From: Oppiella nova
Taxonomy: Eukaryota > Arthropoda > Arachnida > Sarcoptiformes > Oppiidae
Assembly (NCBI GenBank): GCA_905397405.1
Contig: CAJPVJ010000012.1
Coordinates: forward strand, 1-64,000
DNA length: 64,000 bases
Reading direction: 5' to 3'
Translations under genes and position numbers: made by a program
Notes under the pieces: model-generated
What the model saw: only the letters and a program-made list of their open reading frames with translations
What the model was told of the DNA's origin: nothing
The model's database searches: none
Shown here: piece after piece, positions 12,557 to 26,484 of the stretch
Position numbering within the stretch: position 1 is the first letter of the stretch
How the letters are laid out: the number at the start of each line of letters is the position of its first letter

Positions 12557-13769
12557 AAACACTCCCATTAAATGAATCAAATATTTTTTCTTTGCGAACC
12601 ATTTCTATCCATTTTATTTCCTTATGATATATATTATAAGAAAAAAATACATTTCTCTCTAATTCTTAACATTTATCTATAAATCACACGAAAAAGTGAA
12701 ATAAAAAATTTAAGCAAAAAATAGACTCTTTTTATAGTTTAGTGCAAACCTTAAGAATAAAAGTGGAAAAGACTTTCGGCTGATGATAGGCACTGTTGGG
12801 TACTATGGAGGGCACCGGGAGATATGGTTTGTCTAACTATCCACTGGTGATGGTGTACAGGGAATGGGTTGTCTGTGAAAGGGAATGGCGGGTGAAATAT
12901 CGTGGTATAACTCAGTGTGTCTGAGCCAATAGCTACGGTCGAGTGAATTACGGAATATTCTGGCGGTTTGTCTGTCTGTTTGTGTGTTATATAATAGTCG
13001 TGTTAATGGTTTTGTGATATATCGGTGCGAATCATAGGAATTATATATCATTTGTGTTCATCATAATCGCCAAAATATATATTAGACTTATTTGTCTGAC
13101 ACCGCAAAAAATCATAATTATTGCACACATACAGCACAGTGGCACTGGTATTTATATACTTTGTATATGTAGGTGCCTTAAAAAATGATACAAACAAATG
13201 AATGATGAACTGGATAGGTGTTGGTATTGTATGTGAAAATTCATTTGGGAAATGTATAAAGAATTGTATTAAAGAATATTCTGTGGTTTTTCTAATTTAT
13301 TATTGCTATGTGAAGAATATTTCTGTGATTATTATTGATTATCAAAATGTAATATTAATATTAATTATAGAAACATTAAATATTCTCACAAAATTAATTG
13401 CTCTGGAACATAATTAATATCTTACAATCATTAGTATTAGTAAACATAATAAAAATAGTTTTTGTTTGAATTACATTTTTACATGTTTATAAGTTATAAC
13501 ACAGAATATTAATGTAAAAGTGCATGGCAATTATGTTTTTGCAATTTTTATAAGTAAGTTTCCTGTAATACAAATATAATATTCTTTATCATAAATCATA
13601 TATTTATCTGTAGTACAGTATAATAGAAATCCGTTTTTAGTGAACTACAAAAATATCTGTTTTATATCTTCAGCTGTAAATGTCATAAATATTTTTTTGT
13701 TTTGCTATTTTACTTAAAAGGTACAGTAATTAATTTTTATATGAAAATTCTTTGAATTGTTTTTAGTCA

Positions 13770-13771
<2 letters not shown>

Positions 13772-13803
<32 letters not shown>
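13772..13803. repeat. (CT)n microsatellite
   Basis: Pure CT tract, 16 units. Confidence 0.95.
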
Positions 13804-13806
<3 letters not shown>

Positions 13807-14555
13807 CTTAAATGAAAATATTTAATATTAAATACAGAATAAATGTTATTAATTCATTTCAAACAAAAATAAGTTGTTTATACAGTAATAACATTTAACA
13901 TGAAATTACAAATTTCAGTTTAAATAATCCAGAATATTCGTTTCCAATTATTGTAAACATAATATGAATTAACATGTGAAAAATATGTTTACAATTTCAC
14001 CTAATATACTGTACACTAGAAATTTATTTGAAAAGTCACACAAAAATAGCAAAAATAAAAAGCAATTAAAAATCAATTGAAAAGTTAATTTTAGTTATTA
14101 ATACCAGTTATTACTGATTACATAAATAAATAGACATTCATTTGAATTCACTTTCATACTAAATAATACAGATTTTTATATGACTTTTAAAATTGTGCAA
14201 AAATATAAACAAAAACTTTCCATAAAACTATTTGTCATTCACTAGTCATCCCTACCCCCAGACTCATCGTTACCAACCTACCAGTGCTTACATAACTGAT
14301 TATAAATTTATATTTAGAGTTATCGTATGGAGTATACTATACTGAGTGCCACTTATATGGGCCTCAATGTAGTTGATGTGGATTTTCAAATAAATATTAA
14401 TATAAAGCATATTATAAGCTATAAAACTATTTCTGATGGCATGGCATACAACCCCATATCGAGCGCCAGTAGCTTTTTGAGTAAGCTTTCAGTAGTACCC
14501 CCTACCCCCTCACTCATACTGTTATTTATTTTCATTAAATTCTGCGAAAAATGTT

Positions 14556-14559
<4 letters not shown>

Positions 14560-14594
<35 letters not shown>
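14560..14594. repeat. (GA)n microsatellite
   Basis: Pure GA tract of about 17 units. Confidence 0.95.
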
Positions 14595-14599
<5 letters not shown>

Positions 14600-15027
14600 G
14601 AGAATGTAGGGAATATTCATGTCATATGAATGTTGATATAAAAATATAAATTCAAATTATCTATAGTTTTATACATCAATAGAAAAATTGCTTTTTTATT
14701 ATTTTCAATTCCAGATCTCATTTCTCATTGTATTGTATGGCATGCTATGAATACAGCCAGTCTTTTATGGCATACATTGAATGCGAATAAATATAATGTG
14801 TTTTTTGTCTTTTGATTTTTGTGTATGTTTTAGATTTTGATTTTAAAGCAAATATATATTTTTTATTATTTTTATTCATTTTGTTTCATGCAATCATTAA
14901 TCTTGCACAAATTCAAGAATATTCTGTTCATTCTTACTGTGACTAATGGCAAATATTATAGTACCTCATGTACAGTACTGTATAACTTGGAGTTTACTAG
15001 AATATTACATTGCTTAAAACCTTTTTT

Positions 15028-15167
15028 AGATTTAGTACCCAAGGGTATTTTTAATTCTTGTAACCCTGAAAGTCTGAGTCTAATAATTTTAGTTTTTAAA
15101 TCTAGTACCCAAGGGTATTATTAATTTTTGTAACCCTGAATGTCTAAGTCTAATATTTTTAATTTTC
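15028..15167 (+). repeat. Tandem duplication, period 70
   Basis: Two adjacent copies of a 70-base unit. The anchor TAGTACCCAAGGGTAT occurs at about 15033 and again exactly 70 bases on, and TTGTAACCCTGAA and TCTAAGTCTAATA-like segments follow in both. The copies differ by several substitutions, so the event is not very recent. Confidence 0.85.
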
Positions 15168-15600
15168 ACATTACATTAATTATAAATTATAACTTTATCA
15201 ATATTATTCTCAATTGGTTATTAAGGATACTTTAAGGTTGCAATATATTCTCCACTATATTCTGTGTGTTAATAAATATTTCTCATTAGGAAAGTGTCAA
15301 CAGAGAGACACAAAACTAAAAATGTTTAGCAAATATTTGAAATATATTTGTCATGAAAATTAATTTTATTAATTTATGAATACAGAATGCATTGCACACA
15401 CAAATATGATGTCCTCGAAAATGTCATTCGAAATTGTATTGTAATTTAAAATTTATATTATATTTTTAGCAAAATGTGATGAGAATTATTATATGCAATA
15501 TATTATATATAAATATATGCATAAAATCGATTGAATTCCTAAAGAATTCATGCATTTATGGTCTGATAAATACGATAATAGGATTTCGGGTTAACTAATA

Positions 15601-15645
15601 GAGAGAGAGAGAAAGAGAGAGAGGGAGAGAAAGAGAGAGAGAGAG
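15601..15645. repeat. Imperfect (GA)n tract
   Basis: GA dinucleotides interrupted by AAAG and GGG variants. Confidence 0.9.
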
Positions 15646-16100
15646 CACATTTAATATTATTACATAATAAGTTTTGATTTGAATTTTCCAGGAATATATA
15701 TAATCTAATTTTGCATTATCTGTAAGCTTATATTCACAGTGCATACTTATTGCCTTGAACATAGTATATTTTAATAAGTATTTGTCCTATGTAAACGTGT
15801 ATAATCAAGTAAACTGACATAAATGTAGTGACTATATTAAATAAATTTTTTGTTTGACATTATATTCAATAGGGTTTGTGTACACACTGTTTGACGAGTT
15901 TATTATATACGGTGTTTTAGTGTATGTCATATAATATAAGCACAAAAATGCATTTTTATTTATTAAATGTATGAACCGCTCAATGAGTCCAATGATTGAG
16001 AATATTCTTGAAGACTTTTTTGGAAAAAAATAAAATAAATTATATATAATTAAACTTTATATTTAGTACAGTATTTATATAAATCATATAATCGATTATT

Positions 16101-16104
<4 letters not shown>

Positions 16105-16137
<33 letters not shown>

Positions 16138-16157
16138 GTGAGAGAGAGAGAGAGAGA
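16105..16157. repeat. (GA)n microsatellite with a TGAG interruption
   Basis: Two GA runs separated by TGAGTG near 16135; among the longest tracts in the window. Confidence 0.95.
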
Positions 16158-17042
16158 CTATTGAATAGTATGTAGTGAATGATAATTTCATCGATTTTTT
16201 GTGCCTGAATTCAACACAGATTTCTCTCTCAAACAGAATATTCTGAATATTAATGGGATTTAATTTGATTTTATGTTATAATGCGTTATTTTTTAAGGGT
16301 AAACGCATTTTATGTACAATTTTTTTGTGTTGTTTACTACGAAACACATGTGACGGGAATTTTTTGAGGCAATTATTATTGATTTTTAATAAATTTTCGC
16401 TCATTTTCTCTCTAGAAAATTGAATTATATCTCAGGATTTGAGAAATTCTTGACATATTTTGCATTTTGTTTAGTAGTGAATGTAATCGATGTCTGTGTG
16501 CAAGAATATTCTGTAGAATAAAGGGTCGAATCTATATTTAGTAATATAATGTAATTTTTATATAAGATTTAGTTTTAAAATTCATAATGAATTTAATGTA
16601 CAGAAAAATAAACTTTGCATAAAAATTATAAATTAAAATAATAATCACAAATTAAAAATTTATTCTAACGAATGAACCCGATAATATCTCTATGAAAATG
16701 GTAAACATTATATAATTTTACAGTTTGCAATTTAAATTTTTAATATATTACTTTATTTAAATAGGATTTATGGAGTTATTTATATATTTGTTGCTTAATT
16801 CAGCAAAATTATATAATTGAAAAAATTAATTAATTTTTATCATAACTAAAATTTTAATAAAATACTTGTGTTTAGTTGTTTACGTAAATTCAGTCCAAAT
16901 ATAGTGTTCATTATTTAGATAATTCACTACAAATATAATACAATTCAAGTGATTTGATTGCCAGTCATAGAGAGGCTATAACTCATATAACAAACTCCAT
17001 AATCGATCGATAGGCTACATATCCCTCACAAAACTCTGTATA

Positions 17043-17045
<3 letters not shown>

Positions 17046-17080
<35 letters not shown>
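17046..17080. repeat. (CT)n microsatellite
   Basis: Pure CT tract followed after CG by a short second CT run to about 17090. Confidence 0.95.
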
Positions 17081-17087
<7 letters not shown>

Positions 17088-18629
17088 CTCATCAGCCTTT
17101 AATGCAAAGAGTCCTCCAAAAAAAGATAAGACGAATGGCAGACACATAGAGATGAGCCGCAAATGCGAAGACATTTTGCGATTGAAACTGAAGACCGGAT
17201 TTTATTCGCGTTTTTCTATGGCTTAGTGTCTGGCCATGAGATGAATGGCTCATGTATTGACAATATTTGCACAAAACAATTGATTAAATATACTAGCAAT
17301 TTTTTTGTGTCTCTCATTTATATGGCATATACTGTAAGGTCACAAAATGTTAGCATAAGATTGATATATAAAAAGCATTTGATTTTGAAAGTCAATGGTA
17401 TTGATTGATATATGAGAGGATATGTGCTAGCTAAGCATTTTGAAACATTTTTACTAACAAACTGATTACATGTTTATTAATAACAGTATGCTTTTTAAAA
17501 ATCGCTTAAAATATTTTACCATTGCATGAATTATTAATGACTTTTTCATAGGTATGTGATGAATATAAATATATATTTATTTTTTGTATGAATTTTGAAT
17601 ATAAAATCTGTGGTAATTAATTAAATATTTAAAATTCATATGATTTTTAAAATATTAAAATTTATATACATGTTATTTAGTTTTTGGATATAAATTCACT
17701 TAAATATAATAAAATAATCATGGCCATTTAGAGAATATTCTGTATTTCATACACAACTAATGCGATAATAATAATAACACTTTGGGAACTAAAAAAATAA
17801 GTTTATATCAGATATTATTGTAGTTTATGATCACTAATAATGAATTGACTGTCAATACTACTGTCCCTACTCTACACACTAAACCCATACGTACACTAAA
17901 CACCCGATTCTATACACAAGAATATTCTTAATATAATACATGCGATCATTCACTATAACATAATTTATAATAATTGCTACCAAACCATATGTTAAATCAT
18001 TAGTCGACAGTTTGTACCTAGCTAATTATCTGACACAATGTCCACTGGTGGTACACTAATGGTGGGTACATTGTATGGGGTAAGGGAGTAGGATTTAAGG
18101 GCACATGTAGTTTTAGTTATAGAGAAGTTTGCGCTAATTTATTGCATTTTACTCGAGAGAGTATCCGTTTTGGGAACATTAAAAATAAACGACATATACA
18201 TCGATAGGGGAAGTATAGCCTCTCTCATAGAGTATATGTGTCAGTGTGTGTGAGAGAGCGAGCACCGGGAGGACATGGATCTTACTGAAGCCATTAAGAC
18301 AATAGCGTTTAATACTGAAACGAATATATTCTTATTATTACTAATTCTTGAGATTTGTGTTCATAGTTTGCACCAGAATTTCATACATAAAGTTATGGAT
18401 TCTGTAATTCTGTAAACTAATTATGTTTACAGATTTAATGTGCAAAAAGAATATTCTTTATTAAAAATTTTAATCATTTATTTTAATAGAAATGTGAATT
18501 CATTTTGTGTATGCCAGTGCCTATTATGAGTGTCGGTGCCCTTATGAGAGACATTATGTATATCACTAGAGATGGAAAGTTCTATTCTTCAGTATTATCT
18601 TCATTTCCATCTGAATGTAGGCAACAATC

Positions 18630-18631
<2 letters not shown>

Positions 18632-18671
<40 letters not shown>
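18632..18671. repeat. (GA)n microsatellite
   Basis: Pure GA tract, about 20 units. Confidence 0.95.
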
Positions 18672-18674
<3 letters not shown>

Positions 18675-19293
18675 GTATTATATATATAGAAAACTCTTAT
18701 ATCCTTCCCTTTCCTATTGCCGGATATAATCAAAAATTGTTATAATAATCGAGTGACTCGAGAGTTATAAATATAATAGTATTTTATTTACAGATATAAA
18801 TAGAAATCACATTAAGAGTGAGATATAAAGTGCAGACAATCCTATGGAAAGCATAATTGAAAACATGTATAGAAAAGCAGACAATGATGCGATTCTTAAT
18901 TATATTCTGTGTGCAAAATATATAAGTGTTTTTGATTTTTATTCTGTAGATAATTATTATAAATATTTTTCGATAATGTGTGCACACATTAACGATTTTA
19001 GTTACAAATAGCAGTCTATGTATCGATTAGATTTTAATATATTAATTAAGGTTTCAGTTTTAATGAGTTTGTTGTTTTTTTGCCTGGTATTAGTTCTTTT
19101 CAGTCTCTAATCTCTAACTCACAATGGCTTACAGTTTTGTCTCTATATAGAGGAATGACTTATAAATGTAAACCGAAAAAGCCTTTTATCGATATCTCTA
19201 ATGAGCGTCTGAATTGAGATTTGGGTTACAAAACGGCATTACAAATGCACATCATATCCACACACATACCATACCAATCATCATATCCATGGT

Positions 19294-19294
<1 letters not shown>

Positions 19295-19333
<39 letters not shown>
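19295..19333. repeat. (GA)n microsatellite
   Basis: Pure GA tract, about 19 units. Confidence 0.95.
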
Positions 19334-19338
<5 letters not shown>

Positions 19339-19615
19339 ATTCAATTAATTTGTAACAAGGTTTGCATACTTATTGATATGTTTAGTCCGGAATTTTTTAT
19401 TTTGTTTTTGTTTCGTGGTGTATGTGGTAGTGGTGTATATTCCCATCAAATTATTTGCATTATGCATACATGATATGAGTGTGGTGTATGTGTTTGTGTG
19501 TGACTCCCTGACCGCATACATGTGCCATTAAATTAAATGTTGTGTCTGACATATAAATTCTGTGTATTATATGTGTGCTATGCGTGTGTTTTTGTGTGTC
19601 ATTCACAGGCATTTA

Positions 19616-19618
<3 letters not shown>

Positions 19619-19657
<39 letters not shown>
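19619..19657. repeat. (GA)n microsatellite
   Basis: Pure GA tract; only some 290 bases from the tract at 19295. Confidence 0.95.
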
Positions 19658-19663
<6 letters not shown>

Positions 19664-20121
19664 ACCATATTTGTCAAATATATGCTATATCTGTTGTTAA
19701 CACAGAATATTCTGATTGCAAATAAACATATAAAATATATATTTAAATATAAAAATCAATTTATTGTAATTTAATAAAACAAAATCAATTTATTTATGTA
19801 AATGTGTTTTGACTGACAAATTAACTACAAACTTATACTAAAATATCATAGAGAAAATCTACCCTAAATATAATTTCATAATATTATATATCTTAGTCTC
19901 TAAATATAAGTATCAGGCTAACTGAATGTAATGTTTACAAAATATATTCTGTGCCCAATTCCCCTTTTATTTCGCAATGGATTTTGAAAAGAAAAATATA
20001 TTTTATTAATGGATTTCTTTTGAACTAAAATTGATTTTCTCTTAATTTTCTGGTTTTTCCTTTTCATACGCCATGTAATCATTCATAGACTCAATCCGTC
20101 GCTATTAGTCGTGTTGATACG

Positions 20122-20150
20122 TCTCTCTCTCTCTCTCTCTCTCTCTCTCC
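20122..20150. repeat. (CT)n microsatellite
   Basis: Pure CT tract, 14 units. Confidence 0.95.
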
Positions 20151-21517
20151 TTCCTATGATATCCATTAATAAGATTTCCGACAAAAAACTAACGACGACT
20201 TCAAATGCGAGACAAACACGCGATCGGAATTGAATTTTATACTAAACTGTTGTGTTTTGATCCAAGTCTGGCACTGGGATATCATATACGGCACAGGGAT
20301 TCTGTCCCATTATAATATTTAGTATATGCAATATATTAATATATAAATTTTTATGAATCGGTACGTGAAATAAAAATATAAATATCTCATTTAATCATGC
20401 AATTACATGGCATTATGTAATTAATACCAGGGGTAGACTGTGTATGCGGAACTTAATATGGTGTATATTTTGTATCACACACAGAATATTCTGTGTAGTG
20501 TATAGTATGATCGATATATGAAATCAATGCCTTTTGTGACATCAGAAACTTACTCTAATTACAAGTATAGTATAGTATTGGGTATTAAATGGTACAGTAT
20601 TAAAGCATTAGACTACCACACAGTATATCATAAATTTTATGATACCAAGGTTAGGTTTAGATGAATATTTAAATGATTATACCATTTTCTAGATTTGAAA
20701 CTTTTTTCCATGTGTAATACGATTATGATAAATAAATAATGAATATATTGGGCGCAAGAATATTCTTGTTGAATGGTATGTCAAACCTATGGAGAAATGT
20801 TGTGAAAACATATATCATATGCGCTGAGAGTTTAGGGCAAAAATACATATGAAATCGTTTTCATATCTATTCTTATGGCAAGAATTTATGATAAATGAGT
20901 GCAAAAATATTCTGGTTTAACGTATTAATCATTGCGAGAATAGCGAGTATTCATACACAAGAATATTCTGTATTAAATCAATAAGCACTCGATGATATTA
21001 ATTAACAAATGACGTCAAATGTATTATATATAAATACATTATTCAATGTATTGTAAGTATTAATGTCTATAACAGTGGGATTGCGTGCCAATACATATCG
21101 TGTTAATTATATTCAATGAAAGAATTTTAACAATTATTTTATAATTTTTTTCTATTGTAGCTTAATTGTCCTTATATATTGTAGTGTACCTGGGTTATAG
21201 TATATGGCAAATAGAAATGTGTTATGAATTTTATTGAGAATTTAATAAATTCTTATCAATAATGACAATCAAATAAAAGTATTTTACACAAGAATTTAAA
21301 ATTTAATAAATTCTTTTAAAAATCACTCGAAATTACATTCACTGAAATCAAACTGAAAAATCTTTTTAAGATTTTTGTCGGCGATGAGTGAGTGAAGTGA
21401 AAAAATTTATCTAAAATAAAAAGTAAGTATAAATGCTTTTATAGTGAAGTTTGTGACGGAATATAAGCACTACTTATTTAAAAATAGATATGAAATCTCA
21501 TTAAAAGTGATAAAGAT

Positions 21518-21524
21518 TTCTCTC

Positions 21525-21571
<47 letters not shown>

Positions 21572-21614
21572 CATAACACATATCTCTCTCGATTGATGAG
21601 AGAGAGAGAGAGAG
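21518..21614. repeat. Head-to-head CT and GA tracts
   Basis: A CT tract (21518-21567) is followed by a GA tract (21598-21614) with only about 30 bases between, giving a perfect potential stem with a short loop. Confidence 0.9.
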
Positions 21615-24057
21615 CACATAGAAGAGAGAATATATCGATTAGTGAGAGAGACATATAAAATCGTTGAGCAGTTTACGCACACATACTATGCTTTGGAAAA
21701 ATACAAAACCTTTTACGACACGACACATACAGCCCAATGACTGCCACCACTATAAATGCGATGAGTTTTCAGCAATAATTTCATGCATAACATGAAAATT
21801 GAATCAAAACTCTTCGCAAAGAATTTACTGATGAGTGAGAGAACCGCGAGTTTAAGCCTTTCATCCAATAATAAAATTCCAGAATATTCTGTGCATATAT
21901 AAGTGTCTATACGTTCACGTATGCAGTGTTCGTACAGAATATTCTTATACATAGTCTTTGAATTCCATGTGTCTCTCAAACTCATTCACCATTTGGGTTA
22001 CACCAGAATATTCTGGTACACAGAATATATTCTGTTGGGCGATAGCTATAAGAATAAAAGGCATTGATTTCTCACAGCACAGGGATGTGTATAGTATACA
22101 CTCGGTTGGCACAATCAAATCAATATCGATTGCTAACTGTGTGGCACCGATAGGTCTTTTTTGTGTTGTCTGTGCACAGACTGACTGCCAGTCCACTATC
22201 GAACGCCATGTATACGGAATATATTCTGTATATATCCAGTAGTTATTCTGTACCGGATTCTTGAGACTAAAATGGTTTTCCACATCACAAAAGGCGATCG
22301 ACAAAAAAGGACTACTTTTTTAGTGCTCATTGAAATTATAAGTCAATATTCTGTTTGTGTTTTTCGCAAAGTCGGCTAAAATAGTCGTAATCAAAAGGGC
22401 AACGGCTTACTGTGAGAGCACCGGGAGGGTGGGGTCGTTGAAACACTGTGTATACACACCATATAATCAATTTAATATTTTTCATACAATATTGAATCGT
22501 TATAGAGAATGCATGTCTAACTTTTGAAACTTAGTTACGATAACATTCTGTAATAATTATAATTGTGGTGATAGTAGCATGGTAGTATGGTATAGACTCC
22601 CGGTGCTCATACCATGTCCTCGTCTTGTATATATAAATTATTATATATATACAGACAGTATATGACAGTGTGTATCACTCGGATGGACAGTTGTATATAA
22701 AACATTTAATGTGACACATATTAAAGCCCATATTATATGCCATCTCACACTTAGTTTACTGCAGTTTCTGTGTCTGTATGTCTGAGTCCAATGTATTTCC
22801 AGACACATCCCTGTGCTGTAAGGGCTGGCGGTATTTCTCTCTCGTTTTTTGTATGAATGCCTATCACTCCGAGAGTGAGCTGTCATTTCATTACTGAGTT
22901 TGACAGCCCTTTTCGAGAGACCCTCTGATATATTATATAATATTATATATATTATTAAACGCTAGAAAAATTGAGTTAAAAATTATTATATAATAATAAA
23001 CAAGAAAATGGTTTTATTTGACAAATAAAAAATCGATACATTATTTTCCTGCTATAATACCTGTCATTACAGTGTATTTTCCAGCGTATATAGTGTAGTG
23101 TTTTAATTAAATAGAAAAGTTTTTTATTTGGTGGCAAATAGTGTCCACAATTTTTAATGAATTTAATGTATTATTAAATGAGTTTATATAAAGGAAAAGA
23201 GTAATTACACTATAAGTCAATTAACACCGGGTGAAACAAATCTATGCTCATATATAATGTATTAAATTTAATTACATATAAATAAAGTGAGGATATACAG
23301 TATGTAAGTGTGTGTCAGAAACATACCTGTGCGAGTTAAATCAATTAAAACTGACGCTGATTATTGAATAGATAAAACGATAAACCGATTTATGTAATTA
23401 GGTATATGTACAGAAATATTATATATATTTTCCGATTTAATTAATTACTAAATCTTTTACGAAGTACTCTATATAAGATAACAGTCCAGTGCCTACCAGT
23501 GCTAAATGAAAAATGAATATAAAGAATATTCTGTAGTAAATATCTTTATTAATTAATGGGTTAAGATTGTTAACTTAAGAATGAGTTTATATATTAATAG
23601 TGTTTATAATAGAAAAGTTTGTGAATTTGATTTTGAAATCCTTTGAGTGACTGAATGAATGAATTCGTATTGAAATCAATACACAATTTTCACACTCGAG
23701 TTACTCTGAATTATATATCCCTTTAACTCTCTCTCTCTCTCTCTCACTCTCTCACTCACTCACTCACTCTTCCTTTCCCTCCTGTCCATCAAAAGCAGTT
23801 GTATTGCATAATATAACTCATACTAAACCGGGAACACCATATTATTGACTGCATTCTCTATTTGAGTGCAAACTATAATTTTAGATCTGAAAGTATAGTC
23901 TGTCTATCATTGCATGCATTATCGCATATGCCTTACAATTTCGATAAAAAAGAATTTTTTGTGTCTGATATACCTTTTTAACGATCGACTCGTCACTTGC
24001 TTTTCACTAAAGCTATGCATTAGATGTGAGAAGAACTGAAAGAAGAGAGCAAAGCAG

Positions 24058-24059
<2 letters not shown>

Positions 24060-24094
<35 letters not shown>
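24060..24094. repeat. (GA)n microsatellite
   Basis: Pure GA tract, about 17 units. Confidence 0.95.
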
Positions 24095-24096
<2 letters not shown>

Positions 24097-24594
24097 GAGT
24101 CGAGTAAATCACATTTTGATTGGATTCCATATAATATCCATTTATGCTTTGCATTGCATTAGAGGTTATGTCGAAAGAGAATTTCAATTCAAAGACAAAA
24201 CTGAGAGAATGGATAAAAAATCGGAGACACAATCAGACAATGAAATGCGTGTTTCAGTACTTAATGTTTGACTACTTTTTATTTTTGCCAAATTGAAGAT
24301 TTAGTACAACAAACACATTATTCATGCGATAAATATATTCAAAACGATTATTTAATTACAGTCGACTCCAAGAGACTCGATGCACATCTAGGAGACCATC
24401 CAATCATTGAATTAACTCCAGTTCCACTAAACTTTGAGACTTTTGTTGACTTGTTTTCTCCTAAACTTTTTCATTTTATTTTTTACTATTGAATACCAAA
24501 TTGTAATACAAATACAAAACGCTCCCAAAGGATAAACCCTTCAAAAGCAAAGTTTTTACAAAAATAAAAGCAAAAGAAATGAATAGAAAACACA

Positions 24595-24598
<4 letters not shown>

Positions 24599-24638
<40 letters not shown>
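24599..24638. repeat. (GA)n microsatellite
   Basis: Pure GA tract; the last one before a gap of about 8.9 kb without such tracts. Confidence 0.95.
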
Positions 24639-24640
<2 letters not shown>

Positions 24641-26432
24641 GATGTTGGAATTGTGGATCAAATGTATAGGAAGACATCAATCATCAAATGGATTGGTCTA
24701 TAGTAGTGGTGCTGTTAGGAAGTGAAGCAAATGCAGAGTTGGAGTCCGATGTGAATGAGTGGCTGAGAGATGTTTGGCTGCAATTGGGTTCAATTCAACT
24801 GAAATGACGAGTCTATGTGTTGTGAGCTTCTCATACATTGTGTTTGAGTGGGTGTTCAGAGGACTGGTGTGTTCTATACATAGTGTACCGATCGCTCAAA
24901 AGGGAAATTTAGAGCCAGTGCTAAGTCGTAAGAAAATTAGAAATCGCATTAAGGATAAGACACGGAGGACACAGTCATACAGCGCTGGAGCTGACTGTCC
25001 TCAAGAGACAGCAATTAGAGACATTGCTTGCAATGCGCTTAAAGCATGTCTAACCATAGCATTAGGCTTTGGGCTCAACTCCAGTGCATTACACACTTTA
25101 GTCGCAAACATTAGATTTGAGTTAAAAGTTTTAGAGTTTGGCTTTTGATCCCTATGTTAATGAAACGAATCAAACGATAATATAATACTTTTTTCAATTC
25201 GTTGCCTACAATCGAGTCAATGGAGTCAATGGAGTGCGCAAATGCCCCAAAGCTATCTGAAGTTCACCTGAAATGCAATTGACATGTAATCCAATACAGG
25301 CTTTCATTTTAAATTCAAATGAATTGTGGGACGCATTCACTCTTATATAACAAATATGCAAATCATTGCTTTGCTTTCAATTGACAGTAAACTTTTGATG
25401 TCTGACTTCTCTCATGATAAGAGTTAGCTCTTTCTCGACTTAACTCCTGATAAAAACGATTTAAATATTTTCAAGTCATCCTTCATATCAGATATAAAAG
25501 ACTCGAAAAATGCTTTTTAAACGACATTTATCTGCCATTGATTTGGTGTTCGCATAGAATGAAAACAAAATAAATATGAAAATAATTTAAATATTAGTCA
25601 AATAATATTCGTCTATAGAATTAAGCAAACGATTAAAATATTCATAATTTGAGAGCACATCTCATGAAAATTGGATTCTTTTCAAATTGATAACAATTAT
25701 TATCTTTCGCATCAAAACATACAATCAAATGCATTCAAATAGCGATTCAAAAGTTCTTAACAACAAATATTTAGAGTTGACTTCAATTTCATGCTCTCCT
25801 CTATTCATATGATTTATTGCAAATACATTGCAAATCATAACCAAAACAATATTGAATTCTTTGAAATGGTCGGCACCAGTGAAAAGTGGCAAAAGTGAGG
25901 AACAGGTGATTAGTGGTCAGTAGTGTCCCATTGGACTCATTTTAAAGTAGAACTATTGAGGGAATAGACTATTGATTTAAAGTAGAGTCGAATGGAAACA
26001 AACAATTGTATGGAAGGGATGGTAGGAAGAGATGTTTGCATTTGCATTGAGAATGTGTGCAGAGATGTGCTCTTAATTACAAAGAAATATATGGCACCTG
26101 TACTCTAAACATGTTCAGCTGTCATCAGCCGCATTAATTACTGGCTTTCGTGCGGCACAAGTATGTGATGCAATGCCTTTCCATCTGATGGAGTCTTCGA
26201 GCAGAACTAAAATTTGCAGACAAAGTAAGGATGAGCTGATAGGGAGGACAGGGAGACGAGACAAGCAAAGACTAAGAAAAATGGTATTCAGATATTGGAT
26301 GCGACGGTCAGTGTTTTGATGCGATGCTCGCTATCTATGATGTTATGTATAGCAAAGTAAAGCAAAGTTTAACTATAACTCAATGTACGCTCACATGGAT
26401 GTGAATATGAATGTGTGGTGTGTGTGAGTGCA

Positions 26433-26484
26433 GGCATAGGCATAGGCATAGGCATAGGCATAGGCATAGGCATAGGCATAGGCA
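26433..26484. repeat. (GGCATA)n tandem repeat
   Basis: Eight perfect copies of a six-base unit, then a partial unit. Confidence 0.95.

Larger units (their letters stand above)
10902..13200. other. AT-rich intergenic stretch
   Basis: The 3' flank of the KH gene followed by non-coding DNA. An AATAAA at 11414-11419, about 510 bases after the stop, is the first clear polyadenylation signal seen. A GA tract lies at 12521-12555. No further gene is supported. Confidence 0.5.
13273..23532. repeat. Region dense in the palindrome AGAATATTCT
   Basis: Exact copies start at 13273, 14916, 15999, 16235, 16503, 17732, 17919, 18448, 19704, 20483, 20757, 20960, 21881, 21936, 22005 and 23523. Three more lie to the left at 507, 5065 and 8722. 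Most are followed by G, and several are the full 12-mer CAGAATATTCTG (for example 20482, 22004). Variants with a longer AT core occur at about 22023 and 22215. Copies are not embedded in a longer shared unit, so this is not an ordinary interspersed repeat. The form fits the inverted GAA/TTC pair of a heat-shock element, but no function can be assigned. Confidence 0.75.

Noticed and set aside
24759-25148. A 129-residue open frame on the plus strand
   Set aside because: Starts inside a longer low-information frame, has no recognisable domain, and its composition does not match the clear coding exons of the window.
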